Shown piece after piece: positions 36,017 to 44,649 of a DNA stretch of 64,000 bases. The position numbers and the translations under genes were made by a program. The stretch is from Polymorphobacter fuscus. Lineage in GTDB: Bacteria > Pseudomonadota > Alphaproteobacteria > Sphingomonadales > Sphingomonadaceae. The notes beneath the pieces were generated by a model. That model made no database searches. It was not told the DNA's origin and worked only from the letters and a program-made list of their open reading frames with translations. The DNA is taken from positions 2,648,001 to 2,712,000 of the forward strand of contig NZ_JAATJI010000001.1 of the NCBI RefSeq assembly GCF_011927825.1. Reading direction: 5' to 3'. Positions within the stretch are counted from its first letter, which is position 1, and every line of letters starts with the position of its first letter.

Positions 36017-37741
36017 TCAAAAACCTGCGGCAAAGCCTTCGCTGCGCGGATCGACGCCGCCGCGCCAGCCGCCGGGGACACGTTCCAGCCCATTGGCCTT
36101 CAACGGCAGCGGAAAGCTGACGACATTATGGCCAAGCGCCTTCAACGCCGGGATCATCGGCACCAGCTTTTCGCCCTGCGGCCCGGCTTCGACGACGACG
36201 ACATCCTGGTTGACGTAGATCAGCGGCAGTCCGATCGCGTCGCCGACCGGCAGCTTCCAGTCGATGACGCCGATGATGGCCTTGGCGACCTGCGCCGGGA
36301 TGGTCATGCCGCCGGCGGCGCCGATGGCGAGCAGCGGCCGCCCCTGCGGATCATAGACGATCGACGGCGACATCGACGAGCGCGGGCGCTTGCCGCCCTG
36401 GACGCGGTTGGCGACCGGCGCGCCATCGGCCATGGGTTCGAAGCTGAAATCGGTCAGCTCGTTGTTGAGCACCATGCCGCCCGCGACGAGCGAACTGCCA
36501 AAGCCGCCTTCCACCGTCGAGGTCAGCGAGGCGACATTGCCGGCCGGGTCGACGGCAGCGAAATGCGTCGTGGACGGGACTTCGCCGCCGGGGGCCGGGG
36601 TGCGCGGCGCGGCCCCCCTGGGCGTGCCGGCGGTCACCTTGGGCATGGTGGCGGTGGCGCTGATCAGCCCGCCGCGGGCCTTGAGATAATCATCGGCGAC
36701 GAGGCCGGCGACGGGGACCGGGACGAAATCGCTGTCCCCGCCATAAGCAGAGCGGTCGGCAAAGGCGAGGCGCTGGCTTTCGGCCAGCAAATGCCACGAC
36801 ACCGGACTGTCGGGGCCGAGCCGGGCGAGGTCGAAGCCTTCGAGCTGCTTGAGGATCGCCAGCACGGCGATACCGCCGGCCGACGGCGGCCCCATGGTGC
36901 AGATCTTGTGGCGGCGATAGGTGGCGCACACCGGCGGCCGCGCCTTGGCCTGATAGGCGCCCATGTCGGCCAGCGTCATCGCCGACGGGTTGTTGGGGGC
37001 GGTGGTGACGCGGGTGACGATCGCCTTGGCGGTGTCGCCGGTGTAAAAGGCCTGGGGGCCGCCCTTGGCGATGGCCTCCAGCGTTTTGGCCAGCGGCGCG
37101 TTGACGATGCGGGTGCCGACGGGCTTGGGCGTGCCATCGGCGTTGAGGAACAGCGCGGCCGCCTCCGGGGTGAGTTTCAGGGTCTTGGCGCTGGCGGCGA
37201 CGGCGCGGGCCATGCGCGGCGTCATCTCGTAACCGTCGCGCGCCAGCGTGATCGCCGGCTGGAACAGCGCTTCCCAGGGCAGCTTGCCGAGCTTGCCATG
37301 GGCGAGCGCCAGCATGGCGATATTGCCGGGCACACCGACGCTCGTGCCGCCCGGAACCGCCTGGCTGTAGCTGAGCTTCTTGCCGTCGGGACCGATGAAC
37401 AGCGTCGGCGTCGCCGCGGCGGGCGCCTTTTCGCGGCCGTCGAAGGTCAGCGCCGCGCCGCCGCGCGCCGGCTGGTAAACCAGCAGACCGCCGCCACCGA
37501 TGCCCGAGGATTGCGGTTCGACCACCGACAGCGCCAGCAAGGTCGCGGCGATGGCATCCATTGCGGTGCCGCCCTGCTTGAGCATGGCAATGCCGGCGGC
37601 GGTGCCGCGCGCATCGGCCGACGACACGCCGGTGATGAAGGCGCCGGGCGGCGCCGGTTCGGGGGCGATGGCAGCGGCCGGTGCAGCACAGGCTGCCAGG
37701 ACAAGAAACGGCAGCGCCCGGCGGGAAAGGATCATTCGCAT
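36017..37741 (-). CDS. ggt: Gamma-glutamyltransferase
   Basis: Ggt cleaves gamma-glutamyl bonds, for example of glutathione, in the periplasm. The 574-residue precursor has a signal peptide with lipoprotein-like cleavage site (LPFLVLAACAAP), GGTAMDAIAATLLALSVVEPQSSGIGGGG, and the autoprocessing site PSTTHFAAVDPAGN, where a Thr becomes the N-terminus and nucleophile of the small subunit. VEGGFGSSLVAGGMVLNNELTDFS is also conserved. The start at 37741 is set by the signal peptide. It ends 11 bases before the acyl-CoA synthetase. Confidence 0.95.
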   Translation of the reverse strand: MRMILSRRALPFLVLAACAAPAAAIAPEPAPPGAFITGVSSADARGTAAGIAMLKQGGTAMDAIAATLLALSVVEPQSSGIGGGGLLVYQPARGGAALTFDGREKAPAAATPTLFIGPDGKKLSYSQAVPGGTSVGVPGNIAMLALAHGKLGKLPWEALFQPAITLARDGYEMTPRMARAVAASAKTLKLTPEAAALFLNADGTPKPVGTRIVNAPLAKTLEAIAKGGPQAFYTGDTAKAIVTRVTTAPNNPSAMTLADMGAYQAKARPPVCATYRRHKICTMGPPSAGGIAVLAILKQLEGFDLARLGPDSPVSWHLLAESQRLAFADRSAYGGDSDFVPVPVAGLVADDYLKARGGLISATATMPKVTAGTPRGAAPRTPAPGGEVPSTTHFAAVDPAGNVASLTSTVEGGFGSSLVAGGMVLNNELTDFSFEPMADGAPVANRVQGGKRPRSSMSPSIVYDPQGRPLLAIGAAGGMTIPAQVAKAIIGVIDWKLPVGDAIGLPLIYVNQDVVVVEAGPQGEKLVPMIPALKALGHNVVSFPLPLKANGLERVPGGWRGGVDPRSEGFAAGF

Positions 37742-37793
37742 GTCGCGGACCATAGCGGGGTCGTTCGCCGCGGCAAGAGGCAGCACCGCGGCG

Positions 37794-38819
37794 TCAGGCC
37801 CCGACGGCGTCGCCGACGCTGGCAAAGCCGTCGCGGCGCAACAGGCCCGCCAGATCGGCCTTGATGCGCTGCACGAGGCCGGGGCCTTCATAGACCAGCG
37901 CCGAATAGAGCTGCACGGCGCTCGCGCCGGCGCGGATGCGGGCATAGGCATCGGCGCCCGAAGCGATGCCGCCGGCGGCGATCAGCGGCAGCGCGCCGCC
38001 GGTGGCGCGGGCAAAGCCCTGCAGCGCCGCCAGGGCGAGCGGGGCCAGCGGCGCGCCCGACAGGCCGCCCGCCTCCCCCGCGTCGCGGCTGCGCAGCGGC
38101 GGGCGGCTGATGGTGGTATTGGAAACGATGAGGCCATCGACGCCGCCATCGAGGGCGATCCGCGCGATGGTGTCGAAATCGGCAGGCTCCAGGTCGGGCG
38201 CGACCTTGACGAACAGCGGCACCGGCAGCGAACCACGCGCCGCGACGACGCGCGCGACCAGATCGGTCAGCGCGGCGCCGTCCTGCAGGGCGCGCAGGCC
38301 CGGGGTGTTGGGCGACGAGATGTTGACGGTGACATAGCTGGCCAGCGCCCCCGCGGCGCGAACCCCCGCAACATAGTCGGCGGTGCGATCGTTCGAATCC
38401 TTGTTGGCGCCAAGGTTTATGCCGACGATGCCGGGGCGACCGCGCCGTGCCGTCAACCGGGTGACGGCATGGTCGAGGCCCAGGTTGTTGAAGCCCATGC
38501 GGTTGATGACGGCGGCATCGTCGACCAGCCGGAACAGTCGTGGCCTGGGGTTGCCGTCCTGCGGGCGCGGCGTCACCGACCCGCATTCGACAAAGCCGAA
38601 CCCCAGCCGCAGCATGGCGTCGGGCACCAGCACATCCTTGTCGAACCCGGCCGCCAGCCCGACGGGGTTGGGCAGGGCCAGGCCGGCGACGCGCGTGGCG
38701 AGGATGGGATCGTCGGCCGGCGCGCGCGGGACCAGCCCGGAGCGCAGTGCCGCCAGCGTCAGGCCATGGGCGCGTTCGGGATCGAGGGCGAAGACCAGCG
38801 GGCGGAGGGCGTGGAACAT
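37794..38819 (-). CDS. pyrD: Dihydroorotate dehydrogenase, class 2 (membrane-linked)
   Basis: PyrD oxidises dihydroorotate to orotate and reduces quinone in pyrimidine synthesis. The 341-residue protein has an N-terminal membrane-associated helix (MFHALRPLVFALDPERAHG), GLAAGFDKDVLVPDAML, the catalytic-base region VNISSPNTPGLRALQ with Ser, FVKVAPDL and the FMN-binding ISASGGI-like LIAAGGIASGADAY. Start fixed by this N-terminal helix, typical for class 2. It is the first gene of a possible unit with ggt. Confidence 0.95.
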   Translation of the reverse strand: MFHALRPLVFALDPERAHGLTLAALRSGLVPRAPADDPILATRVAGLALPNPVGLAAGFDKDVLVPDAMLRLGFGFVECGSVTPRPQDGNPRPRLFRLVDDAAVINRMGFNNLGLDHAVTRLTARRGRPGIVGINLGANKDSNDRTADYVAGVRAAGALASYVTVNISSPNTPGLRALQDGAALTDLVARVVAARGSLPVPLFVKVAPDLEPADFDTIARIALDGGVDGLIVSNTTISRPPLRSRDAGEAGGLSGAPLAPLALAALQGFARATGGALPLIAAGGIASGADAYARIRAGASAVQLYSALVYEGPGLVQRIKADLAGLLRRDGFASVGDAVGA

Positions 38820-38892
38820 GGCAGCGTCATGGCGTGCCGGGGGGCAGGCGTCAAAGGTGGCAGCGGCGCGATGCGGGAATTGCCGGCAAGCG

Positions 38893-39891
38893 TTATTCCT
38901 CCTCGTCCTCGCGCCCGACCAGGTCGAGCGCGCGGGCGCGGCGCTGGTGCAGGCCGCACCAATGGACCAGTGCCTCCTCGCGGCCATGCGTTACCCAGAC
39001 TTCGCCCGGGTCGAGTTCGGTGATGGTGTCGGTCAGTTCGTCCCAATCGGCGTGGTCGGAGATGATCAGCGGCAGTTCGACGCCGCGCTGGACGGCGCGC
39101 TGGCGGACGCGCATCCAGCCCGAGGCGAGCGCAGACACCGGGTCGGGCAGGCGCCGCGACCAGCGGTCGGCGAGCGCCGAGGGCGGGGCGATGACGATGG
39201 CGCCCTTCATGTCGGCGGCCCTGGCCTCGGTGGCGGGGCGCAGGTCGCCGAGGTCGACGCCGAAATGGCGGTAAAGGTCGCAGAGTTTCTGCATGGCGCC
39301 ATGGATGAAGATGGGGGCGTCATGGCCGGCGGCGCGCAGTTCGGCGATGACCCGCTGGGCCTTGCCGAGCGCATAGGCGCCGATGAGCACGGCGCGCTCC
39401 GGGTCGGCGGCGCGGGCGGCGAGCACCTTGGCGATTTCACCGCCGGTCGGCGGGTGGCGGAACACCGGCAGGCCGAAGGTGGCTTCGGTCACGAAGACGT
39501 CGCAGGGCACCGGCTCGAACGGCACGCAGGTCGGGTCGGCGCGGCGCTTGTGGTCGCCCGAAACGACGATACGCTGGCCCTTGTGCTCGAGGACGATCTG
39601 CGCCGACCCCAGCACATGGCCGGCGGGCACGAAGCGCACCGACACATCGCCGAGCTGCACCGTTTCGCCATAGGCCAGCCCCTGGCCACCGGCCTGGTCG
39701 CCATAGCGGACGCCCATGATCGCCAGCGTTTCGGCGGTGGCCAGCACCTTGCCATGGCCGGACCGCGCGTGGTCGGCATGGCCATGGGTGACCAGCGCCT
39801 TGTCCTTGGGCTGCGACGGGTCGATCCACACATCGGCCGGGACGATATGGATGCCTTCGGGATGGGGGACGAGCCAGTCGGGGGATGCCAT
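38893..39891 (-). CDS. Ligase-associated DNA exonuclease (metallo-beta-lactamase fold)
   Basis: This 332-residue protein belongs to the family of MBL-fold mRNA-3'-end-processing-like exonucleases found with an ATP-dependent DNA ligase and a DEXH helicase. The metal motif THGHADHARSGH (HxHxDH), VPAGHVLGSAQIVLEHKG and VVSGDHKRRADP are visible, as are ISDHADWDEL and the C-terminal VWVTHGREEAL. Start ATG at 39891. The helicase of the same set lies at 40.4 kb and pdeM at 54.3 kb. The ligase is not in the window. Confidence 0.88.
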   Translation of the reverse strand: MASPDWLVPHPEGIHIVPADVWIDPSQPKDKALVTHGHADHARSGHGKVLATAETLAIMGVRYGDQAGGQGLAYGETVQLGDVSVRFVPAGHVLGSAQIVLEHKGQRIVVSGDHKRRADPTCVPFEPVPCDVFVTEATFGLPVFRHPPTGGEIAKVLAARAADPERAVLIGAYALGKAQRVIAELRAAGHDAPIFIHGAMQKLCDLYRHFGVDLGDLRPATEARAADMKGAIVIAPPSALADRWSRRLPDPVSALASGWMRVRQRAVQRGVELPLIISDHADWDELTDTITELDPGEVWVTHGREEALVHWCGLHQRRARALDLVGREDEEE

Positions 39892-39962
39892 GCCCCGAAT
39901 ATGGGATGCGCCGCCCCGATCCGCCAGCGCGGCGTGTCGGCACGTCGGCGCGCCGGCGGCCG

Positions 39963-40343
39963 TCAGGCCATATGCTGCGGCAGCCCGTCGCCGATGTCGT
40001 AATAATCGCCCTTGTCGGCGACGAAGATGTGCATGTGGAGCTGTGTGCCGGTCGGCCCGTCGAACGCGCCCATCGCGATGGCGATGCTGTCGCGCGCCGG
40101 CGGGTCCCAGAACAGCACGCTGCCGCAGGTGGCGCAAAAGCCGCGGTGGACCTTTTCGGACGACTGGTACCAGGTGACATTGTCGGCGCCTTCGACGGTC
40201 AGCGCCGCGCGCGGGACATCGGTCGACGCCCAATAATGCCCCGTCTGCTTGCGGCACTGGCTGCAATGGCAGGCATCGGGCGGCGCCAGTTCGCCGGCGA
40301 CGGTGAAGCGGACGGCGCCGCAGAGACACGAACCTGTCGGCAT
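39963..40343 (-). CDS. GFA/CENP-V family zinc protein
   Basis: This 126-residue single-domain protein carries the zinc sites of the glutathione-dependent formaldehyde-activating (GFA) family: SCLCGAVRF, CHCSQCRKQTG and FCATCGSVLFW. The family is diverse and formaldehyde chemistry is not proven for most members. It lies between the exonuclease and the helicase and may simply be a neighbour. Confidence 0.88.
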   Translation of the reverse strand: MPTGSCLCGAVRFTVAGELAPPDACHCSQCRKQTGHYWASTDVPRAALTVEGADNVTWYQSSEKVHRGFCATCGSVLFWDPPARDSIAIAMGAFDGPTGTQLHMHIFVADKGDYYDIGDGLPQHMA

Positions 40344-40387
40344 GGGGTCACCTTTCGCTGCCGCTGACCGCCCCTTATATCAACGGC

Positions 40388-42808
40388 GTGTCGCTTCCCC
40401 CACCCATTGCCGCCTGGTTCGCGCAGCGCGGCTGGCACCCGCGGCGGCACCAGCTCGAAATGGTGGCGGCGGCGCGCGACGGCAGCCACGCACTGCTGGT
40501 GGCGCCCACCGGCGCCGGCAAGACACTCGCCGGCTTCCTGGCGACGCTCGCCGACCTTGCCGAAAACCCCCGCGACGGGCTCCACACCATCTATGTGTCG
40601 CCGCTGAAGGCGCTCGCTGTTGATGTGCAGCGCAATCTGCTGACGCCGGTGACCGAGATCGGCCTCGATATCCGCATCGAGACGCGCACCGGCGACACGC
40701 CGTCCGACCGCAAGCGCCGGCAGCGCGAACGGCCGCCGCACATCCTGCTGACAACGCCCGAATCGCTGGCGCTGCTGATTTCCTATCCCGATGCCGCCGC
40801 CATGCTGGCCGGGGTAAAGACCGTCATCGTCGATGAGATCCACGCCTTTGCGACGACCAAGCGCGGCGACCAGCTGAGCCTGGCCCTGTCCCGCCTGCAG
40901 GCGCTGGCGCCCGACATGCGCCGCGTCGGGCTGAGCGCCACCATCGCCGACCCCGAGGCCTATCAGGGCTGGCTGGCGCCCGATGCCGACAGCGCCGCGG
41001 TGCGGCTGGTGACGGGCGACCCGGGCGCCGAGCCGGTGGTGGAAATCCTCGTCATCGAGGATCGCATTCCCTGGGCCGGCCACAATGGCCGCTGGGCGGC
41101 GCGCGCCGTCATGCGCCGGCTGGAGGCGTCGCGGCTGGCGATCGTTTTCGTCAACACCCGCGCCGTCGCCGAACTGGTGTTCCGCGACCTGTGGGCGGAA
41201 AACGACCAGGCGCTGCCGATCGGCATCCACCATGGATCCTTGTCGGCCGAAGCGCGCCGCAAGACCGAAAATGCCATGGCCAGCGGCCGGCTGCGCGCCA
41301 TCGTCGCCACCGCCAGCCTCGACCTCGGCATCGACTGGGGCGATGTCGACCTTGTCGTCCAGATGGGGGCGCCCAAGGGGTCGTCGCGGCTGCTGCAACG
41401 GACCGGCCGCGCCAACCACCGCATGGACGAAGCCAGCCGCGCCATCGTCGTGCCGGGCAATCGCTTCGAATATCTGGAGGCGCTGGCGGCGCAGGATGCG
41501 GTGCGCGAGGGCGAGCTCGACGAGGATCGCTTCCGCCCCGGCGGGCTCGATGTGCTCGCCCAGCATATCGTCGCCTGTGCGGCGGCAGCGCCGTTCCAGG
41601 CCGATGCACTGTTTGCGGAAATCCGCGGCGCGGCGCCCTATGCCGGGCTGGCGCGGGCGCGCTTCGACGAGGTCATCGCCTTTGTCGCCACCGGCGGTTA
41701 TTCGCTCAGCGCCTATGACCGTTACCAGCGGTTGAAACAGGGCAAGGACGGCAGCTGGCGGCTGACGCACCCCCGGCTGGCGGCGCAGCACCGGCTCAAC
41801 GCCGGCACCATCGTCGAGGCGGTGACGATGAACGTCGTCTTCGGCAAGAACGGCCGCAGCGGGCGCCGCTTCGGCCAGGTCGAGGAATGGTTCGGCGGGC
41901 AGTTGCGCATCGGCGACAGCTTCATGTTCGCCGGCCAGACGCTGGAAGTGACCGGCTTCGAAGGCCCCGACATCTTCGTCCGCCATGGCCGGGGCGACCC
42001 GCGCGTGCCGACCTATGTGGGCGGCCGCATGCCGCTGAGCACCAACCTCGCGGCGCGGGTGCGCGGGCTGTTCAATGCGCCCGAACGCTGGGCCGAAATG
42101 CCCCCCGATGTGCGCGAATGGCTGGAAATCCAGCAGCGGCGGTCGCTGTTGCCGGGGCTCGACGACCTGCTGGTCGAAACCTTCGAACGCGATGGCCGCT
42201 GGTTCATGGTCGCCTATGGCTTTGCCGGCCGCAACGCTCACCAGACGCTCGGCATGCTGCTGACCCAGCGCATGGAGGCAGCGGGGTTGCAGCCTCTGGG
42301 CTTTGTCGGCAGCGATTATGTCGTCGCGGTCTGGTCCTTGCAGCAGGTCACCGACCCGCGGCCGCTGTTTTCCCCCGATGTGTTCGAAGAGGAACTGGCC
42401 GAATGGATGGCGGCGTCGCCGTTCCTGCGCCGGGCGTTTCGCGAAGTCGCGATCATCGGCGGGCTGATCGAACGGACGCTGCCGGGGCAGCACAAGACCG
42501 GCAAGGCGATGAGCGTGTCGTCGGACCTCATCTACGACGTGCTGCGCCGCCACGAACCCGGCCACCTGCTGCTCACCGCCGCCTGGCACGACGCCCGGTC
42601 GAAGCTGACCGACATCGACCGGCTGGCGGCGCTGCTCGAAACCGCGCAGCGCAATCTGGTGCTGGTGGCGCTCGACCGGGTGTCGCCGCTGGCGGTGCCG
42701 GTGCTTCTCGAAGTCGGTCGCGAACGGGTGGCGGGCACCGCCGACACGGCGTTGCTGCTCGAAGCCTCGGCGCTGGCGGCGGAAGCAATGCAGATCGACG
42801 GCGCATGA
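40388..42808 (+). CDS. Ligase-associated DEXH-box DNA helicase (Lhr-like)
   Basis: This is an 806-residue superfamily-2 helicase related to Lhr. Motif I is ALLVAPTGAGKTLAGF, motif II DEIH in VIVDEIHAFATTKRG, motif III LSATIADPEA, and motif VI QRTGRANHRMDE. The long C-terminal part carries the winged-helix region of Lhr proteins. It starts with GTG at 40388, divergent from GFA. Members cluster with an ATP ligase, an exonuclease and PdeM in a DNA-damage set; two of those are here. Confidence 0.92.
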   Translation: MSLPPPIAAWFAQRGWHPRRHQLEMVAAARDGSHALLVAPTGAGKTLAGFLATLADLAENPRDGLHTIYVSPLKALAVDVQRNLLTPVTEIGLDIRIETRTGDTPSDRKRRQRERPPHILLTTPESLALLISYPDAAAMLAGVKTVIVDEIHAFATTKRGDQLSLALSRLQALAPDMRRVGLSATIADPEAYQGWLAPDADSAAVRLVTGDPGAEPVVEILVIEDRIPWAGHNGRWAARAVMRRLEASRLAIVFVNTRAVAELVFRDLWAENDQALPIGIHHGSLSAEARRKTENAMASGRLRAIVATASLDLGIDWGDVDLVVQMGAPKGSSRLLQRTGRANHRMDEASRAIVVPGNRFEYLEALAAQDAVREGELDEDRFRPGGLDVLAQHIVACAAAAPFQADALFAEIRGAAPYAGLARARFDEVIAFVATGGYSLSAYDRYQRLKQGKDGSWRLTHPRLAAQHRLNAGTIVEAVTMNVVFGKNGRSGRRFGQVEEWFGGQLRIGDSFMFAGQTLEVTGFEGPDIFVRHGRGDPRVPTYVGGRMPLSTNLAARVRGLFNAPERWAEMPPDVREWLEIQQRRSLLPGLDDLLVETFERDGRWFMVAYGFAGRNAHQTLGMLLTQRMEAAGLQPLGFVGSDYVVAVWSLQQVTDPRPLFSPDVFEEELAEWMAASPFLRRAFREVAIIGGLIERTLPGQHKTGKAMSVSSDLIYDVLRRHEPGHLLLTAAWHDARSKLTDIDRLAALLETAQRNLVLVALDRVSPLAVPVLLEVGRERVAGTADTALLLEASALAAEAMQIDGA

Positions 42809-42816
42809 CGCCCGGC

Positions 42817-42841
42817 GGAACCGGTTCCGCGGTGGGTCGTT
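42817..42841 (+). promoter_or_regulatory. EcfG-type promoter before the 118-residue stress-locus gene
   Basis: GGAAC (42817-42821), 16 bases, CGTT (42838-42841): an exact EcfG consensus. The start at 42877 then has a leader of about 28 bases. The promoter begins eight bases after the helicase stop. Confidence 0.72.
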
Positions 42842-42876
42842 ATGTCGCCACCATGAGGGCATCCGGGGCACAGGTC

Positions 42877-43233
42877 ATGACGCACAGCGACGAAACCAGC
42901 GATTTCGACTTGGTCCGGCAGGACCCGGCCGCCTGGTATACCGACCCGCAGGCGATCCTCGACGACCGCAATCTCAGCCGATCGGAGCAGCAGGCGCTGC
43001 TCGCGGAATGGGCGCAGGACCTGGGTGACCGGATCGCCGCCGCCGACGAGGGCATGGTGCCGGAAGGTGCCGGATCGACCGACGCGGATGTGCGCATGCG
43101 CGACCACGTTACGGCGGCGCAGGCGGCGCTGGAGTCGCTGCCGGCGAATGACTCGATTCTCGACATGGCCGCGCGCATCTGGCGGCGCATCACCGGCGGC
43201 GATCAGGCCGATCCGGCAAAGGTCACCGAATAG
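42877..43233 (+). CDS. Uncharacterised 118-residue protein in the general stress locus
   Basis: A small acidic soluble protein with no signal peptide or membrane segment. It starts MTHSDETSDFDLVRQDPAAW, has LSRSEQQALLAEWAQDLGDR in the middle and ends in ILDMAARIWRRITGG. The start is chosen because an EcfG promoter lies just before it; earlier ATGs at 42805 and 42853 would be at or before the expected transcript start. Its 3' end overlaps the convergent phyP-like gene by 31 bases. It is not recognised. Its place and promoter make it a candidate general-stress effector or modulator. Confidence 0.75.
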   Translation: MTHSDETSDFDLVRQDPAAWYTDPQAILDDRNLSRSEQQALLAEWAQDLGDRIAAADEGMVPEGAGSTDADVRMRDHVTAAQAALESLPANDSILDMAARIWRRITGGDQADPAKVTE

Positions 43234-44228
43234 CAGCCGATATCGGCATCGTGCACCAGCGCACTGCGCAGCTGCCGCGCCATGCCGTGGATGATGCGCG
43301 CCGTCGGGGTCATGCTGGCCGCGGCGATATGATCGACGCCCTTGAAGCCGGCGGATTCGACCGCGATCTTCGATTTCACCGGGTCGTCGCCGTTGCGCGG
43401 CAGCAAGGTCGCCGACACGCAGATTTCGAGCGGGCCGGGTTCGGCATAGGAGGCGGCGAGACTGGCAAGCTCGGTGATCAGGAAAGCCACCGGCACGGCG
43501 GCATCGGGATGCAGGATGATCGGCGCCGTTTCGCAGACCATCGTCACCTTGGGATGCGCCGGCGACACGAGGCTGGTTTCAAGCCCGGCGCACAATTCCC
43601 CGGCGAGGGAGGTCAGATCGACGCCATGGCTGGTGGCGTCGTCGTACATCCAGCGATGGACGTGCATCAGCGCCGCCAGCCGGGCCTGGATGACGGCATA
43701 GGTCTGGGCGCTTTCGCTGCTGTCGGCGCCGCGGGCCTGCAGCGACAACAGGCTGGAAACGATCTGCAGGTTGTTCTTGACCCGGTGATGGACCTCGCGC
43801 GTCAGCCGCTGCTGTTCGACAAGCGCGCTGCGCAGGTTGCGGCTGTGCTGGTCGATCTCGTCGGCCATCGAATCGAAGCTGGCGGCGAGGCTGGCAAGTT
43901 CGGCACTGCCGAAATCGCGGGCGCCGAAGCGCAGCCGCGTCCGCGCCGGGTCGGAACTGCGGCCGTAAAGCGCCATGCCGCGTTCGATGGCGAGCAGCGG
44001 CTGGACGACGAGGCGGCTGACGGCGTACCAGCCGACAACCAGCGCAGTGATCCAGATCAGCACCGGCAGGACGATTCCGAACAGCCCCAGTGGCGAAACG
44101 GCGCCCTGGACCGCGATGACGGCATTGTAGCTGCGCAGCGACAGCAAGACGGCGAGCAGCCCCATCGGCAACAGCGCCAAAATCAGCGCGCCGCCCAAAG
44201 TCTTCGAAAGCTGGCGATTGGTCGTCAA
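43203..44228 (-). CDS. phyP: PhyP-like HisKA_2 sensor protein with degenerate ATPase domain
   Basis: This 341-residue membrane protein has two transmembrane helices (LILALLPMGLLAVLLSL; IVLPVLIWITALVVGW), a HAMP-like region and the HisKA_2 motif REVHHRVKNNLQIVSSLLSLQA. The normal ATPase N and G boxes are missing: where NELVTNALKH is expected there is ITELASLAASYAEPG, and no DxGxG box follows. In Sphingomonas sp. Fr1, a gene beside phyR/nepR of this type, phyP, is a negative regulator that acts as PhyR phosphatase. The same role is likely. The start is uncertain; TTG at 44228, after the nepR stop, is used. Confidence 0.8.
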   Translation of the reverse strand: MTTNRQLSKTLGGALILALLPMGLLAVLLSLRSYNAVIAVQGAVSPLGLFGIVLPVLIWITALVVGWYAVSRLVVQPLLAIERGMALYGRSSDPARTRLRFGARDFGSAELASLAASFDSMADEIDQHSRNLRSALVEQQRLTREVHHRVKNNLQIVSSLLSLQARGADSSESAQTYAVIQARLAALMHVHRWMYDDATSHGVDLTSLAGELCAGLETSLVSPAHPKVTMVCETAPIILHPDAAVPVAFLITELASLAASYAEPGPLEICVSATLLPRNGDDPVKSKIAVESAGFKGVDHIAAASMTPTARIIHGMARQLRSALVHDADIGCYSVTFAGSA

Positions 44229-44244
44229 CGACGTGTGGATCCGG

Positions 44245-44484
44245 CTATTCGAGCGCGCGTAGCAGATCGGCAAGCCGCGGCGGCAGCGGTTCGGCGAGCG
44301 TGGCGGCATAGGCGCGGGCAAGCGTCGCCGCGATCGGATCGGCGCCATCGACCGGCGGCTGGCGCTGCGGCGCCGGAGGCGGGGTGGGGATCTTCTCAGC
44401 CATCTGTTTCAGCCAGAATGTGTCGGTGCCACGGGATCTTGCATGGCTATATGCGACACTGACCGGGCTTTTGACATGCTGCAT
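44245..44484 (-). CDS. nepR: Anti-sigma factor NepR
   Basis: NepR holds the EcfG sigma factor until phosphorylated PhyR takes NepR away. The 79-residue protein has the NepR helices at its C-terminus: TLARAYAATLAEPLPPRLADLLRALE. The N-terminal half is Pro-rich and disordered (KIPTPPPAPQRQPP). ATG at 44484 follows GGAAGAG; MAEKIP (44403) is an alternative. It lies divergent to phyR and before phyP, with an EcfG promoter upstream. Confidence 0.9.
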   Translation of the reverse strand: MQHVKSPVSVAYSHARSRGTDTFWLKQMAEKIPTPPPAPQRQPPVDGADPIAATLARAYAATLAEPLPPRLADLLRALE

Positions 44485-44544
44485 CGCTCTTCCCGATCAA
44501 AAATAGTCACTTCAACTGCCAGATCACTATATCCAATGACCGTG

Positions 44545-44569
44545 GGAACCATTGGCTGTACACATCGTT
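44545..44569 (+). promoter_or_regulatory. EcfG-type promoter towards phyR
   Basis: GGAAC (44545-44549), 16 bases, CGTT (44566-44569), directed at phyR (44650). The expected transcript start is near 44576. It faces the nepR promoter, so the two leaders overlap by about 38 bases. Confidence 0.85.
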
Positions 44570-44620
44570 GGCCAAGTCAGAACGGCGACAGCCGGTAAAA
44601 TTTCTGCCAGGCGCCAATTC

Positions 44621-44645
44621 AACGCCCCGAACATCAAAGGGTTCC
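44621..44645 (-). promoter_or_regulatory. EcfG-type promoter towards nepR
   Basis: On the minus strand GGAAC (44645-44641), 16 bases, CGTT (44624-44621), directed at nepR (44484). Its -35 element lies only five bases before the phyR ATG. Expected transcript start is near 44614. Confidence 0.82.
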
Positions 44646-44649
44646 TGCC

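Noticed and set aside
40199..42871. An 890-codon open frame on the minus strand opposite the helicase gene
   Set aside because: The plus strand encodes a complete helicase with all motifs; the opposite frame has no recognisable protein features.
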